The notes: a model not told the origin generated them from the sequence alone. A stretch of 64,000 nucleotides of DNA from Bacteroidota bacterium (GCA_026391775.1 JAPLDK010000074.1:124001-188000), one strand, 5' to 3'; positions 19,434 through 28,215 are shown, counted from the stretch's first letter. Made by a program: numbers and translations.

Positions 19434-20120
19434 ATGTGGAGCGATGATTTTCTTGGATTGATCTTTCCAAGGATCTGCAGCGGTTGCGGAAATTCCCTAT
19501 GGAAATATGAAAATGTACTTTGTGATACATGCTTTTATCACCTTCCCCGTACAAATTTCCACTTTCAAAGCGATAACCCTGTGAACAGTATCTTCTGGGG
19601 TCGGGCCGATATCCTTTCGGCAACTTCTTATTTGCTTTTTAACAAGGGCAGTAAGGTTCAGAGCATGATACATGCGTTGAAATACAAAGGCCGGAAGGAT
19701 ATCGGGATTTTCCTGGGAGAAGAATTTGGGAAAATACTCAAAGAATGCCCTCCTTTTTCCACATCGGAGATTATAATCCCGGTTCCTCTCCACAGGAAAA
19801 AATATCTGAAAAGGGGATACAATCAGAGCGAGCAGATTGCTATCGGCCTTTCATCTTCAATGGGCATTCCGTACACTGTTCAATGCCTGTTACGTAAAAA
19901 TGAAACTGAGACCCAGACTCATAAATCACGCTTTTTACGCTGGAAAAACGTGAATGACATTTTCTATATTAAAGATCCGGATAAAATTACCGGGACAAAG
20001 ATCCTTTTGGTAGACGACGTTATTACAACAGGAGCTACATTGGAATCCTGCATCTCAAAATTATCCCTTATCCCCACTGTCAGCATTTCTGTGGCAACGA
20101 TAGCATATGCGAAGCTATGA
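19434..20120 (+). CDS. comF: ComF family amidophosphoribosyltransferase-like protein
   Basis: A protein of 228 residues. An N-terminal four-cysteine zinc motif (CSGCG, then LCDTC) precedes a phosphoribosyltransferase-type domain with IPVPLHRKKYLKRGYNQSE and the PRPP loop LLVDDVITTGAT. ComF is needed for handling single-stranded DNA in natural transformation in several bacteria, and some homologues act in purine-like salvage. It is divergent from the ABC gene and ends five bases from the convergent lamin-tail gene. Confidence 0.9.
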   Translation: MWSDDFLGLIFPRICSGCGNSLWKYENVLCDTCFYHLPRTNFHFQSDNPVNSIFWGRADILSATSYLLFNKGSKVQSMIHALKYKGRKDIGIFLGEEFGKILKECPPFSTSEIIIPVPLHRKKYLKRGYNQSEQIAIGLSSSMGIPYTVQCLLRKNETETQTHKSRFLRWKNVNDIFYIKDPDKITGTKILLVDDVITTGATLESCISKLSLIPTVSISVATIAYAKL

Positions 20121-20125
20121 TGGTC

Positions 20126-21922
20126 CTATAATTTCCGGGCAATAACAATGGGTTTTTTTACTTTAGAATGCTTGCCTGTAACACTTAAACTCTCCGTATA
20201 AACAATATAATAACCCATGTTTACTATAAGGTTACTGTCCCCGGTGCCATCCCAAAGGAAAAGGGAATTTTCAGAAACAATCGATGAATTGGCGATTGTT
20301 TTAACAAGATTTCCCCTTATGTCAAATATCCTTATTGAAAGAAGGGTTCCCGTTTCCACATTAATTACCTTTATATATAGAAGATCCTCTCTCCCGTCAT
20401 TATCCGGGGAGATTATCGAACTGCTCAATTGAACGTCTATACCGTTGCCAGGATCAATAACATAATGAGAATTTTCATAACCCGGACTTGCAAAGCCTGA
20501 TGTTTCCGAAGCGGACTGCCAGTTTGCTCTGCAGTTTGAGGGAATCTGAGAATCCAGGCGCTCAAGGGAAACCCCTTCGGTATTCACAAGAAATGGCAAA
20601 TGCATGCTCTGGCTGTACGACATCGCATCGATCAATAGGGAATCTTCACCGGATCTCAGAAAGATTGAACCGCTATCAGCATTCATCGAAGGAAAATGTT
20701 CCAGGGTAGTTATTTTGCCGGGATCCGGTATATGATACCTTGAACACAGCTTTGACGAATCCGCAGCAACAACAAAAAAATCCTTCGGGAGCAGCATCCT
20801 TTCCTCACTGCAAAGCGGATCAGACGGCTTTGTCTGATATCCGTTTCCTGAAGTTTCAACCGTCAGGGTTTTTAAACTGATGACCTTTGCTGAGCAGTTG
20901 TAGAATTCAATGAACCTGGAACCTGACACATCAGGATGAAACAATACCTCATTTATGACCATGTCTCCTGGCCGGCAAGGGCCCGGGATATAAAAGCATA
21001 ATAAAAAGGAAGTATCCGCCAGGAAATTATTCGAAAAATCAGAGATATTTCTGATTCTCAAAGTATCACAAAAAAAATCATTTTTACTTGAATTTATTAT
21101 TATAAATATTATTGATGGTTCCTCTTTTAAAATAAAGATTTTGATGAGTTTTTCAGGATTGTTTTTTAGCGAGAAATTTGATTCATTATAAATACAGGCT
21201 GAATCAATATATTCACTGAATTTTATCCTTATTGTCAAACTGTCAGAAAAACCGCTTGAAATTATCTTTGGTGGAATGGTGTCAAGGAGTATTCTGCCAG
21301 CATAAAAATCATCGAAACAGATCTTGGCTGAATTACTGGCTGTATACCTGCAAAACACTCCAAGCCATGCTGCAGGGACCGTTTGCTTGTAAGTGAAATA
21401 TCCAAATCTGCTGAATTGTTTACCTCCTGTGCTGTCGGCAAAAAGATCCCAGTTGCCGGTTGAATCCCTTCGGACTTTGAATCTGAAAATATTCGTGGAT
21501 TTATTGGTTCTGAGAAAGGGAAATTTAAAGAGAGGTATGTGCACAGTTCCGTTTTGCCGGTATAAAACAATACTGTCATCCGATCCGCCTAATTGTAAAT
21601 ACACTGCATTCACAAGCCCCTTAAGATCCGGTGAATCCGAACCGAGATATACCCTTGCATAATTATTCAGGGAGGTGTTGAATGAAATTTTAATCCAGAA
21701 GGACCATTCCATTTCAAACATTGTAAGACCTTGTGTGGCAAGGCTGGACGTGTCAGATCCCGTTGTGTTCAGCTGCAGCTGATGCTGGGCATTCACTTTA
21801 AAAGCTGAAGTATCCCCTGTCCAAGAGGGATCCGAAGTGAAATTTCCGTCGGTAAAATCATCTTTAACCTGAGCCTGCAAGGCAATTGGTAATAAAATGA
21901 TCCAGCATAAAATGAATTTCAT
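20126..21922 (-). CDS. Secreted lamin-tail domain (LTD) protein with C-terminal FlgD-like Ig module
   Basis: About 598 residues. I start it at the ATG at 21922 (MKFILCW) rather than the upstream TTG. A signal peptide covers the first ~18 residues. Residues ~20-210 look like a concanavalin-like beta-sandwich. A BIG/Ig-like segment (DTIPPKIISSGFSDSLTIRI) follows. The LTD is clear at GDMVINEVLFHP...FIEFYN (about residue 320). The C-terminus (ISPDNDGREDLLYI, IRIFDIRGNLVKT, LFLWDGTGD) is the gliding-motility/FlgD-like Ig module found on T9SS cargo. It is an envelope or extracellular protein of unknown function. Confidence 0.8.
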   Translation of the reverse strand: MKFILCWIILLPIALQAQVKDDFTDGNFTSDPSWTGDTSAFKVNAQHQLQLNTTGSDTSSLATQGLTMFEMEWSFWIKISFNTSLNNYARVYLGSDSPDLKGLVNAVYLQLGGSDDSIVLYRQNGTVHIPLFKFPFLRTNKSTNIFRFKVRRDSTGNWDLFADSTGGKQFSRFGYFTYKQTVPAAWLGVFCRYTASNSAKICFDDFYAGRILLDTIPPKIISSGFSDSLTIRIKFSEYIDSACIYNESNFSLKNNPEKLIKIFILKEEPSIIFIIINSSKNDFFCDTLRIRNISDFSNNFLADTSFLLCFYIPGPCRPGDMVINEVLFHPDVSGSRFIEFYNCSAKVISLKTLTVETSGNGYQTKPSDPLCSEERMLLPKDFFVVAADSSKLCSRYHIPDPGKITTLEHFPSMNADSGSIFLRSGEDSLLIDAMSYSQSMHLPFLVNTEGVSLERLDSQIPSNCRANWQSASETSGFASPGYENSHYVIDPGNGIDVQLSSSIISPDNDGREDLLYIKVINVETGTLLSIRIFDIRGNLVKTIANSSIVSENSLFLWDGTGDSNLIVNMGYYIVYTESLSVTGKHSKVKKPIVIARKL

Positions 21923-22012
21923 ATTCAATAGATTTAAGCGAAAAAGAGTATCCGTCTGCTCTTAATCCGTTAAAAATCATAAAGTGACATACAAAGACAG
22001 AAATTGTTGCGT

Positions 22013-22020
22013 TATCTTTG
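22013..22020 (+). promoter_or_regulatory. -7 element of asd
   Basis: TATCTTTG is a perfect TAnnTTTG 16 bases before the asd start, giving a very short leader. No matching TTG is obvious. Confidence 0.6.
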
Positions 22021-22036
22021 GTAAAATTTTACTAAT

Positions 22037-23032
22037 ATGGAAATTGCAGTAGTAGGTGCAACCGGTTTGGTAGGCAGGGAGATTATAAAGGTAATGGAAG
22101 AAAGAAATATCCGGCCGCAGAAATTTTACCCGGTTGCTTCCTCAAAATCCATAGGTTCATTGATGGAGTTTGCCGGCAACTCTTACAAGGTGATTGGTCA
22201 TACGGATGTTATTTCGCTTAAGCCCGAAATTGCTATATTCAGTGCCGGAGCAAGTGCCTCTAAGGAATGGGCACCAAAGTATGCGGAAGCCGGGATCACA
22301 GTGATTGATAATTCTTCGGCCTGGAGGATGGATAAAGATGTTCCGCTGATCGTTCCGGAAATAAACGCCTGGATATTAAGAAAAACACATAAGATCATTG
22401 CGAATCCGAACTGTTCGACAATCCAGCTGGTCATGGTTCTGGCACCACTACACCTGAAATACCGGATTAAAAGAATTGTTGCATCTACTTACCAGTCGGT
22501 TACGGGCAACGGTATCCGTGGTGTACACCAACTTGAAAATGAACGCAAGGGGATCAAAGGTGAAATGGCCTATCCACACCCAATCGACCTCAATCTTTTC
22601 CCCCAGGGTGGTAATTTCCTTCCCAACGGCTATACAACCGAGGAGGAGAAACTGGTGCTTGAAACCCAAAAGATCTTCAACGACTATTCCATCCGGATCA
22701 CAGCTACAATAGTCAGGGTTCCCGTGATAGGCGGACATTCCGAGGCTGTTAACATAGAATTTGAAAACGAATTTGCGCTTGATGATATTTTCAGTTTGCT
22801 TAGTAGTACACCTGGCGTGATTGTCCAGGACAAGCCGGCCGAAAACCTTTATCCTATGCCTCTGTTCTCACAAGGCAGGGATGAAGTGTTTGTTGGCAGG
22901 ATTAGGCGTGATGAGAGCCAGCCAAAATCCCTGAATTTATGGGTGGTTGCTGACAACCTGAGAAAAGGTGCAGCAACAAACGCTGTCCAGATCGCAGAAT
23001 ATCTCTCCGGAAACCACAACATCCCCGATTGA
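22037..23032 (+). CDS. asd: Aspartate-semialdehyde dehydrogenase
   Basis: A protein of 331 residues, the normal length. The N-terminal VVGATGLVGREII binds NADP. The active-site cysteine is Cys126 in NPNCSTIQ, and the catalytic His lies in the segment VIGGHSEAVN. The enzyme reduces aspartyl phosphate to the semialdehyde for lysine, diaminopimelate, threonine and methionine synthesis. It stands alone with its own promoter. Confidence 0.96.
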   Translation: MEIAVVGATGLVGREIIKVMEERNIRPQKFYPVASSKSIGSLMEFAGNSYKVIGHTDVISLKPEIAIFSAGASASKEWAPKYAEAGITVIDNSSAWRMDKDVPLIVPEINAWILRKTHKIIANPNCSTIQLVMVLAPLHLKYRIKRIVASTYQSVTGNGIRGVHQLENERKGIKGEMAYPHPIDLNLFPQGGNFLPNGYTTEEEKLVLETQKIFNDYSIRITATIVRVPVIGGHSEAVNIEFENEFALDDIFSLLSSTPGVIVQDKPAENLYPMPLFSQGRDEVFVGRIRRDESQPKSLNLWVVADNLRKGAATNAVQIAEYLSGNHNIPD

Positions 23033-23072
23033 TTTTCCTCAATATGACAATTGATAAAAAGTGTGTTATTTT

Positions 23073-23103
23073 TTGTTTTTTGTCAATTCTTTTCCTACTT
23101 TTG
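23073..23103 (+). promoter_or_regulatory. Promoter of the FNR-type regulator
   Basis: TTG (23073-23075), a 20-base spacer and TACTTTTG (23096-23103) form a well-spaced Bacteroidota promoter. It lies about 115 bases before the regulator start, which leaves a leader of about 110 bases. The flanking sequence is rich in T tracts and half-sites (TTGAT at 23051, GTCAA at 23082). Confidence 0.6.
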
Positions 23104-23219
23104 TCAAATTAATATAATGCATCGTATTGATTTTAAATGAACTGACTGGTTTTTATCTGGCATTATTAAATAATTCATAATGTAAAATCCGGGGCTCAGT
23201 TCTTTTTGACAGAGAAAGA

Positions 23220-23915
23220 ATGAACGGAAAACCTTTGTTTTTTTTAAACTGTGCCGACTGCAAGTGCAAATCCTCAATTTTTAAAAGCCTCTCCGACGAG
23301 GAGTTGGAACTTATAAACAAAGGGAGATTCCATGTTACCTACAAAGCGGGTGAGATCATATTCAAGCAGGGAACTCCTTCCTCTCATTTTGTTTGTGTTA
23401 CCTCAGGTTTGGCCAAGATCTATATTGAGGGTTATGGAAAGAACCTGATACTGGCTTTGATCAAGCCTGTGGATTATATCTTTGGGCCGGGGGTATATAT
23501 CGACAACAAACATTACTATTCTGCCTCAGCCGTCGAAGATTCCACTGCCTGCCTTGTAGATACCTTAATATTTAAAAAGCTTGTCCGTTCAAATGCCGAT
23601 TTTGCCGAAGACTTTATCCGACGTCTCTCCAACCAGACATTGTTTAATTTTGAACAGGTGATCAGCCTTACACAGAAACAAATGCACGGGCGTATTGCTG
23701 ATGCATTATTTTATCTTTCCGAAAAAATATACTGCACAAATCCTTTTAATATAACAATTTCACGCCAGGACCTGGCTGATATTTCAGGGATGTCGAAGGA
23801 AAGCGCAATAAGGATACTTAAGGAATTCAAGGAAGAAGGCATTCTTACAGTTGACGGAAATTTGTTTGAGATACTCAATATCAAGCAACTAAAACAGATC
23901 AGCGAAACCGGCTGA
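23220..23915 (+). CDS. Crp/Fnr family regulator with FNR-like cysteines
   Basis: A protein of 231 residues. A cyclic-nucleotide-fold sensor domain (~25-130) and a C-terminal winged helix with SRQDLADISGMSKESAIRIL (about 180-200) give the Crp/Fnr plan. Cys11, Cys14 and Cys16 sit at the N-terminus. Cys111 (EDSTACLVDTLIF) aligns with E. coli FNR Cys122 (ETSMVCEIPFETL). The spacing of the N-terminal three differs from FNR, but four ligands for an oxygen-sensitive [4Fe-4S] cluster are available. It directly precedes the cytochrome cluster, and an FNR-like palindrome lies just after its stop, so it probably controls that cluster under low oxygen. Confidence 0.88.
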   Translation: MNGKPLFFLNCADCKCKSSIFKSLSDEELELINKGRFHVTYKAGEIIFKQGTPSSHFVCVTSGLAKIYIEGYGKNLILALIKPVDYIFGPGVYIDNKHYYSASAVEDSTACLVDTLIFKKLVRSNADFAEDFIRRLSNQTLFNFEQVISLTQKQMHGRIADALFYLSEKIYCTNPFNITISRQDLADISGMSKESAIRILKEFKEEGILTVDGNLFEILNIKQLKQISETG

Positions 23916-23956
23916 GACAATTATCCAGCAATCGCTGATATCAACCTATGTAATCA

Positions 23957-23970
23957 TTGATATATGTCAA
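23957..23970. promoter_or_regulatory. FNR-box-like palindrome
   Basis: TTGATATATGTCAA matches the FNR consensus TTGAT-N4-ATCAA at nine of ten fixed positions. It lies between the regulator and the hexaheme cytochrome gene. Its centre is about 95 bases upstream of the start site inferred from the TATTTTTG element, which would suit an upstream activator position or an unseen second promoter. Confidence 0.6.
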
Positions 23971-24045
23971 TGAAGAATTGAGGCATGTCATTTCTTTCCG
24001 AAACAAATCTCACCTATCTGTTAACTTTCTCACAGCTTAAATCGA

Positions 24046-24053
24046 TATTTTTG
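24046..24053 (+). promoter_or_regulatory. -7 element of the hexaheme cytochrome gene
   Basis: TATTTTTG is a perfect TAnnTTTG, 70 bases before the start at 24124. There is no TTG at the expected -33 distance, which fits a promoter that needs an activator. Confidence 0.5.
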
Positions 24054-24123
24054 TCGGGCAAGATTATTGCACCATTGTCTGCTATCATAAATGCATTTAT
24101 TAATTAACAAAAACTGAAAGAAT

Positions 24124-25209
24124 ATGAAAAGATTACTCATGTTAGTTCTATCGGGGATCATGGTTATGGCGGTTTCCGGATTGATCTTTATCGGTTGCAC
24201 CAAAGAGGGTCCCCAGGGTCCTGCTGGTACCAACGGATCACCTGGCAAGGATGCCAATGCAACCTGCACCCTCTGCCATAATTTCGGAGATACCGTAATT
24301 GTAAAAATTTTCCAATATGATGCTTCAAAACATGCTTCTGCAAGCACAATAATTGAAGCCGCCCGTTCTGGTTGTTCCGGATGCCACAGTCATGAAGGTT
24401 TCCTTGAAAAGCTTCAGACCGGTTCTACTGTAACCCAGGCTTATAATGACGCTGCTCCGATCAACTGCCGCACCTGTCATACAATTCACAGTACCTATAC
24501 CCCGGCCGACTGGGCTTTGAGAAATGTTGAGCCAGTTCATCCTTACATTGACACCACCTCTTCAATTGACCTTACCCTTACAATCCCGGGAGGAATACCC
24601 GATGGTACATCTAACCTTTGCGGTAAATGCCACCAGGCAAGAAAAGCCGCCCCCTGGATTACCAATCCTAAAGGTACCGATTCGCTGTCAGTGACCAGCA
24701 CCCGCTGGGGACCTCATCACGGACCTCAATTCCTGATGCTCGCCGGGAAAGGCGCGTTTGAAATGGGATCGGCTAATTTTGCCAGCACCAATCATAAGGG
24801 AAATGCTACCTGCAGAAACTGCCACATGGCTCCTGCCCAAGGCGAAGCTGTTGGTGGTCACACCCTTACCATGACCAGTACTGAAACAGGTGACAATGTT
24901 GCTGCTTGTAAACCCTGTCATTCTTCTATCGGCACTACTTTCGATCTTAATGGTGCTCAAACAACAATTGAAGGCAAGTACAAAACTTTGAAGGTTTTAC
25001 TGGCACAGAAGAACGTCCTTGACACCAACACCATGCTTCTTAAAGGACCTATGAGTGCAACGAAACCTAAAAAATTCACCCAGATTCAGTTGGCAGTTTA
25101 CTGGAACTTCTCCCTTGTCGATTCAGACCGCAGTATGGGCATTCACAATTTCGCATATATCAGAGATATGCTGGATGCCGGTATTGCTTATATGAATACA
25201 TTACAATAA
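24124..25209 (+). CDS. Hexaheme c-type cytochrome lipoprotein with a short collagen-like segment
   Basis: A protein of 361 residues. The lipobox FIGC places the acylated cysteine at 25, and TKEG follows it. Next come five Gly-x-x triplets (GPQGPAGTNGSPGKD). Six CxxCH motifs are at C48, C84, C115, C166, C230 and C262. After residue ~270 there is a heme-free helical region of about 90 residues. As a lipoprotein it should sit in the outer membrane, facing either the periplasm or the outside. It heads a run of electron-transfer genes and is followed by a strong terminator, so it may be made in excess over them. It is the best candidate for the outermost electron carrier. The acceptor is unknown. 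Confidence 0.88.
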   Translation: MKRLLMLVLSGIMVMAVSGLIFIGCTKEGPQGPAGTNGSPGKDANATCTLCHNFGDTVIVKIFQYDASKHASASTIIEAARSGCSGCHSHEGFLEKLQTGSTVTQAYNDAAPINCRTCHTIHSTYTPADWALRNVEPVHPYIDTTSSIDLTLTIPGGIPDGTSNLCGKCHQARKAAPWITNPKGTDSLSVTSTRWGPHHGPQFLMLAGKGAFEMGSANFASTNHKGNATCRNCHMAPAQGEAVGGHTLTMTSTETGDNVAACKPCHSSIGTTFDLNGAQTTIEGKYKTLKVLLAQKNVLDTNTMLLKGPMSATKPKKFTQIQLAVYWNFSLVDSDRSMGIHNFAYIRDMLDAGIAYMNTLQ

Positions 25210-25225
25210 TCCTTGTATACTGTAT

Positions 25226-25265
25226 AAAAAAAGGCTTCAGGATAAGCAATCCTGAAGCCTTTTTT
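25226..25265. terminator. Intrinsic terminator after the hexaheme cytochrome gene
   Basis: A perfect 11-bp stem (GGCTTCAGGAT at 25233-25243, ATCCTGAAGCC at 25249-25259) with a five-base loop. It is flanked by A and T runs, so it can work in both directions. Confidence 0.9.
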
Positions 25266-25317
25266 CATAAAAATAAAAAATCTCCAAATCCACATTATTA
25301 ACCACAAACATTGAAAA

Positions 25318-25677
25318 ATGAAAAAGTTAATTAACTTGTTATCCCTTCTTCTGGTACTTTATGCTTTGGCGGCTTGCGAATACGCCAAAATATACCCGGA
25401 TATCCCCTCCCCCAGCACCCCTGTAAGTTATTCAACCGATATTCAGACAATTTTTAATAAGGGTTGTACATGCCACAAACCCGGTGGGCCTGCGCCTGAC
25501 CTCGCTGCAGGAAGTTCCTATCAGAGCCTGATGGACAATAACCTGGTTGTTGCCGGGAATGCTGCTTCCAGCGTATTGTATCAGAAAGTTACCACAGGAT
25601 CTATGTCCTCATATTGTGATGCAACTCAAGCCGGGCTCATTAAAAACTGGATTAACCAGGGTGCATTAAATAATTAA
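25318..25677 (+). CDS. Small lipoprotein with cytochrome c-like domain and CXCH motif
   Basis: A protein of 119 residues with lipobox LAAC (Cys20). The rest resembles the small cytochrome domain with IFNKGC, GxPAPDL and LIKNWINQGA. In that fold the heme motif is CxxCH, but here it reads GCTCHKPG (Cys50, Cys52, His53), one residue short. Met96 in GSMSSYC is a possible distal ligand. The DNA reads cleanly, so the change is not a visible frameshift. It may bind heme through an unusual CXCH site, through a single thioether bond, or not at all. It lies eight bases before the beta-barrel gene, in the same operon. Confidence 0.75.
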   Translation: MKKLINLLSLLLVLYALAACEYAKIYPDIPSPSTPVSYSTDIQTIFNKGCTCHKPGGPAPDLAAGSSYQSLMDNNLVVAGNAASSVLYQKVTTGSMSSYCDATQAGLIKNWINQGALNN

Positions 25678-25685
25678 GTATTAAC

Positions 25686-26624
25686 ATGAATAAAACCCTT
25701 ACTATGACAATCAAAAAGATTATCCTCAGCATATTATTCTTTTTCTCGGGTCTGGCTTTGGCATTTTCGCAGGAAGCGTCTGATTCAACAGCTGCACAGC
25801 CTGTAAAAAAACCCCTTGAAAGAAGTCCGTTTGAAAGTGGGATTTTCATGGATTACCAAACCGTTGCCGTTCCTCCCGCCAAAACCCTTGAATTCATTCT
25901 CCAGCACCGTTTTGGAAATATTCAGAACGGAATCAAGGACATTTATGGGTTATGGGGCGCCTCGAATATCCGTCTTGGGCTTAATTTCACCCCCATGAAA
26001 AATCTTATGATCGGTCTTGGGACAACCAAAAATTATATGGTTCAGGACTTGCAGGTAAAATATACCTTCTTACATCAGCGTAAAGGAGGCTGCCCTCTTA
26101 GTATCGCTTATTATGGTAATCTCGGCCTTGATACCAAAACAAGTAATACCGGATACGGAACAGGTTACAAATTTTCTGATCGGTTTTCATGGTACCATGA
26201 ATTCATGTTTGCCCGCCGTTTCGGTAAAATGTTCTCGATGCAGGTTGGCCTGGCTTATTCCCATTTCAACAAGGTCGACACAGTTTCCACAAATGATGTT
26301 GCTTCCATTTCTGTCCTGGGCCGCCTGAAAGTCAGCCCTCAGTCATCCATCATCCTGGCATTTGAACAGCCAATCGTTGTAAATTACGATCCGGCTTTTG
26401 TTGTTAAATATCCGAATCAATGGCTTTCGATCAAAAGTGGAACATCCCCTTACCAGAACGTAAGCCTTGGATGGGAAATTTCTACCAGCACCCATACTTT
26501 CCAGATCTTTTTAGCTGCTGCCAATGGCATTGTCCCCCAGTATGTCACAGCCAAGAATACCAGCAACTTCTGGAACGGGTATATCCTGTTTGGCTTTAAC
26601 ATTACCCGCTTGTGGAGCTTCTAA
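25686..26624 (+). CDS. DUF5777 family outer-membrane beta-barrel protein
   Basis: A protein of 312 residues with a signal peptide ending near LAFSQ. The mature part is a run of alternating aromatic beta strands (LEFILQHRFG, WGASNIRLGLNF, YILFGFNITRLWSF) ending in phenylalanine, as outer-membrane barrels do. This family is commonly found beside c-type cytochromes in Bacteroidota. Its function is not known. In this setting it could be a porin-like partner holding or admitting electron carriers across the outer membrane. It lies between the CXCH lipoprotein and the monoheme cytochrome. Confidence 0.8.
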   Translation: MNKTLTMTIKKIILSILFFFSGLALAFSQEASDSTAAQPVKKPLERSPFESGIFMDYQTVAVPPAKTLEFILQHRFGNIQNGIKDIYGLWGASNIRLGLNFTPMKNLMIGLGTTKNYMVQDLQVKYTFLHQRKGGCPLSIAYYGNLGLDTKTSNTGYGTGYKFSDRFSWYHEFMFARRFGKMFSMQVGLAYSHFNKVDTVSTNDVASISVLGRLKVSPQSSIILAFEQPIVVNYDPAFVVKYPNQWLSIKSGTSPYQNVSLGWEISTSTHTFQIFLAAANGIVPQYVTAKNTSNFWNGYILFGFNITRLWSF

Positions 26625-26660
26625 TGTTTATATGAAACCTTTAAACAAACAAATACAATT

Positions 26661-27080
26661 ATGAAAACAACACAGAAAATCCTTACTGTTGTAATCACTA
26701 TGGTGATTGCCGTATTTTTCATTGCAGGAAATTCCTATGCTCAGGCTAAAAAACCCTGGAATATTCCTGATAAAGACAAGAATACCAAAGCCGCTGTAAA
26801 CCTGAAAGATCAGACCGTGATCAGTAATGGTAAAGATCTCTGGGCAAAACATTGCAAATCTTGCCACGGTAGCAAAGGCCTTGGTGATGGACCAAAAGCA
26901 GCTTCACTGAAAACCAATCCCGGTGATTTTTCAACTGCTGCTTTCCAGGGCCAGACCGACGGAGAATTATTCTTCGAGACAAGCAAAGGACGAGATGAAA
27001 TGCCTGCTTACGACAAGAAAATTCCCGAAGCCAGCGATCGCTGGGCTTTGGTATCTTTCATGCGCACTTTGAAAAAATAA
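26661..27080 (+). CDS. Class I monoheme cytochrome c
   Basis: A protein of 139 residues with a signal peptide ending at about SYAQA. One heme motif, HCKSCHG (Cys65, Cys68, His69), is present, with Met114 in DEMPAY as distal ligand. The C-terminal helix (DRWALVSFMRTL) completes the fold. It is a soluble periplasmic electron shuttle. It likely links the inner-membrane complex encoded downstream with the outer-membrane parts encoded upstream. Confidence 0.92.
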   Translation: MKTTQKILTVVITMVIAVFFIAGNSYAQAKKPWNIPDKDKNTKAAVNLKDQTVISNGKDLWAKHCKSCHGSKGLGDGPKAASLKTNPGDFSTAAFQGQTDGELFFETSKGRDEMPAYDKKIPEASDRWALVSFMRTLKK

Positions 27081-27105
27081 TCAGCCAGATGTAATTATAA
27101 GATAT

Positions 27106-27144
27106 AAATGGGTGTTTGCTGTATCTGTCAGTAAACACCCATTT
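27106..27144 (+). terminator. Intrinsic terminator after the monoheme cytochrome gene
   Basis: A 12-bp inverted repeat (AAATGGGTGTTT at 27106-27117, AAACACCCATTT at 27133-27144) with a 15-base loop, followed by a T-rich run. Confidence 0.75.
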
Positions 27145-27187
27145 ATTTTAAGACCTGATTTTCACCAGTATTAAACTATTCTTTGCT

Positions 27188-28213
27188 ATGATTTACAGAG
27201 CAAACGTCCGTCCTGCTTGGGTTGTTCTTGTCCTTTTACTTTGCTTTGCCATTGCTTTTGCACTGGCAAAGAGCTCCGATTCTTCTTCGTCGGGTAAAAA
27301 AGCAGAAACACAGGAGTATCCTGAAAAAGTTAACCTGGCAAAGTTCAAAAATTCTGAGACGAACGAACTATGCCTGAAGTGCCACGGCCAGTCAAAATAC
27401 GCTTACGAGAATGCCGAGACCAAGAAAGTCGTTCATAAAAGAATGTACTCGGAGCTTATTATCAAGCGCGATGAATTTTATGTTTCCAACCACAAGGGGT
27501 TTAAATGTACTGACTGCCATTCGGAAGATTATACCACTTTCCCTCATTCGGGAAACCTTCGCATGGAATCCAAGGCCAACTGCCTTGATTGCCACGGCGG
27601 AGATGATAAATACGCCAAATTCCAGTTTGAAAAAATTGACTCAAACTTCATGGCCAGCGTTCATTCCCAGAAACACAGCCAGGATTTTACCTGCTGGATG
27701 TGTCATAATCCACATACATATAAGATCAATGCAAGAACCAATGAAAACCTTAAAGAAACCATCATTTACGACAACCTGATTTGTCTGAGTTGCCATAGTG
27801 ATATCACGAAATACGAATTGCTTACAAACAAGCAAAAACCCAATATCCTTGTCAAACACGAATGGCTGCCGAACCAGGCTTCGCACTTCACCAATGTGCG
27901 CTGTATTGAATGTCATGCACAGAATAAGGATACTCTGATCGTGGCTCATCAGATCGTTCCAAAGAGCCTGGCCGTGAAAAAATGCGAATCATGCCATGCA
28001 AAAAATTCCATTCTTTATGCCTCTCTCTTCAAATACCAGGTTCAGGAAAACATCAAGAAACAGGGATGGTTTAAAGGTTTGTTCCTTAGCGAAACAGCCA
28101 CAATCGGCCCCGACCAGAACAACACACTGAATATCATCAGTCTTGTGCTTTTCGGTTTTACCATACTTATCATCCTGATTCATGCTGTTATTCGTATTCA
28201 AAAATCTCACTGA
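27188..28213 (+). CDS. Membrane-anchored heptaheme c-type cytochrome
   Basis: A protein of 341 residues. An N-terminal hydrophobic stretch (12-27) may be a signal peptide or anchor, and a C-terminal helix (about 314-333) anchors it in the inner membrane with the hemes in the periplasm. Seven CxxCH motifs are at C62, C107, C132, C169, C199, C239 and C266. Many extra histidines could serve as distal ligands. Two bases separate it from the cytochrome b gene. It corresponds to the multiheme subunit of Hmc/Tmc-like or NrfH/NrfB-like redox complexes, taking electrons from the membrane module and passing them to periplasmic carriers, or the reverse. Confidence 0.88.
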   Translation: MIYRANVRPAWVVLVLLLCFAIAFALAKSSDSSSSGKKAETQEYPEKVNLAKFKNSETNELCLKCHGQSKYAYENAETKKVVHKRMYSELIIKRDEFYVSNHKGFKCTDCHSEDYTTFPHSGNLRMESKANCLDCHGGDDKYAKFQFEKIDSNFMASVHSQKHSQDFTCWMCHNPHTYKINARTNENLKETIIYDNLICLSCHSDITKYELLTNKQKPNILVKHEWLPNQASHFTNVRCIECHAQNKDTLIVAHQIVPKSLAVKKCESCHAKNSILYASLFKYQVQENIKKQGWFKGLFLSETATIGPDQNNTLNIISLVLFGFTILIILIHAVIRIQKSH

Positions 28214-28215
28214 CC

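Noticed and set aside
23051..23086. TTGAT and GTCAA half-sites upstream of the FNR-type gene
   Set aside because: They are 26 bases apart, too far for one FNR dimer site. The T-rich sequence makes chance matches likely.
23957..23970. FNR-like box as a class II activator site for the hexaheme gene
   Set aside because: The only good -7 element (24046) puts the box near -95, not -41.5. The box is kept as a possible site but not in that role.
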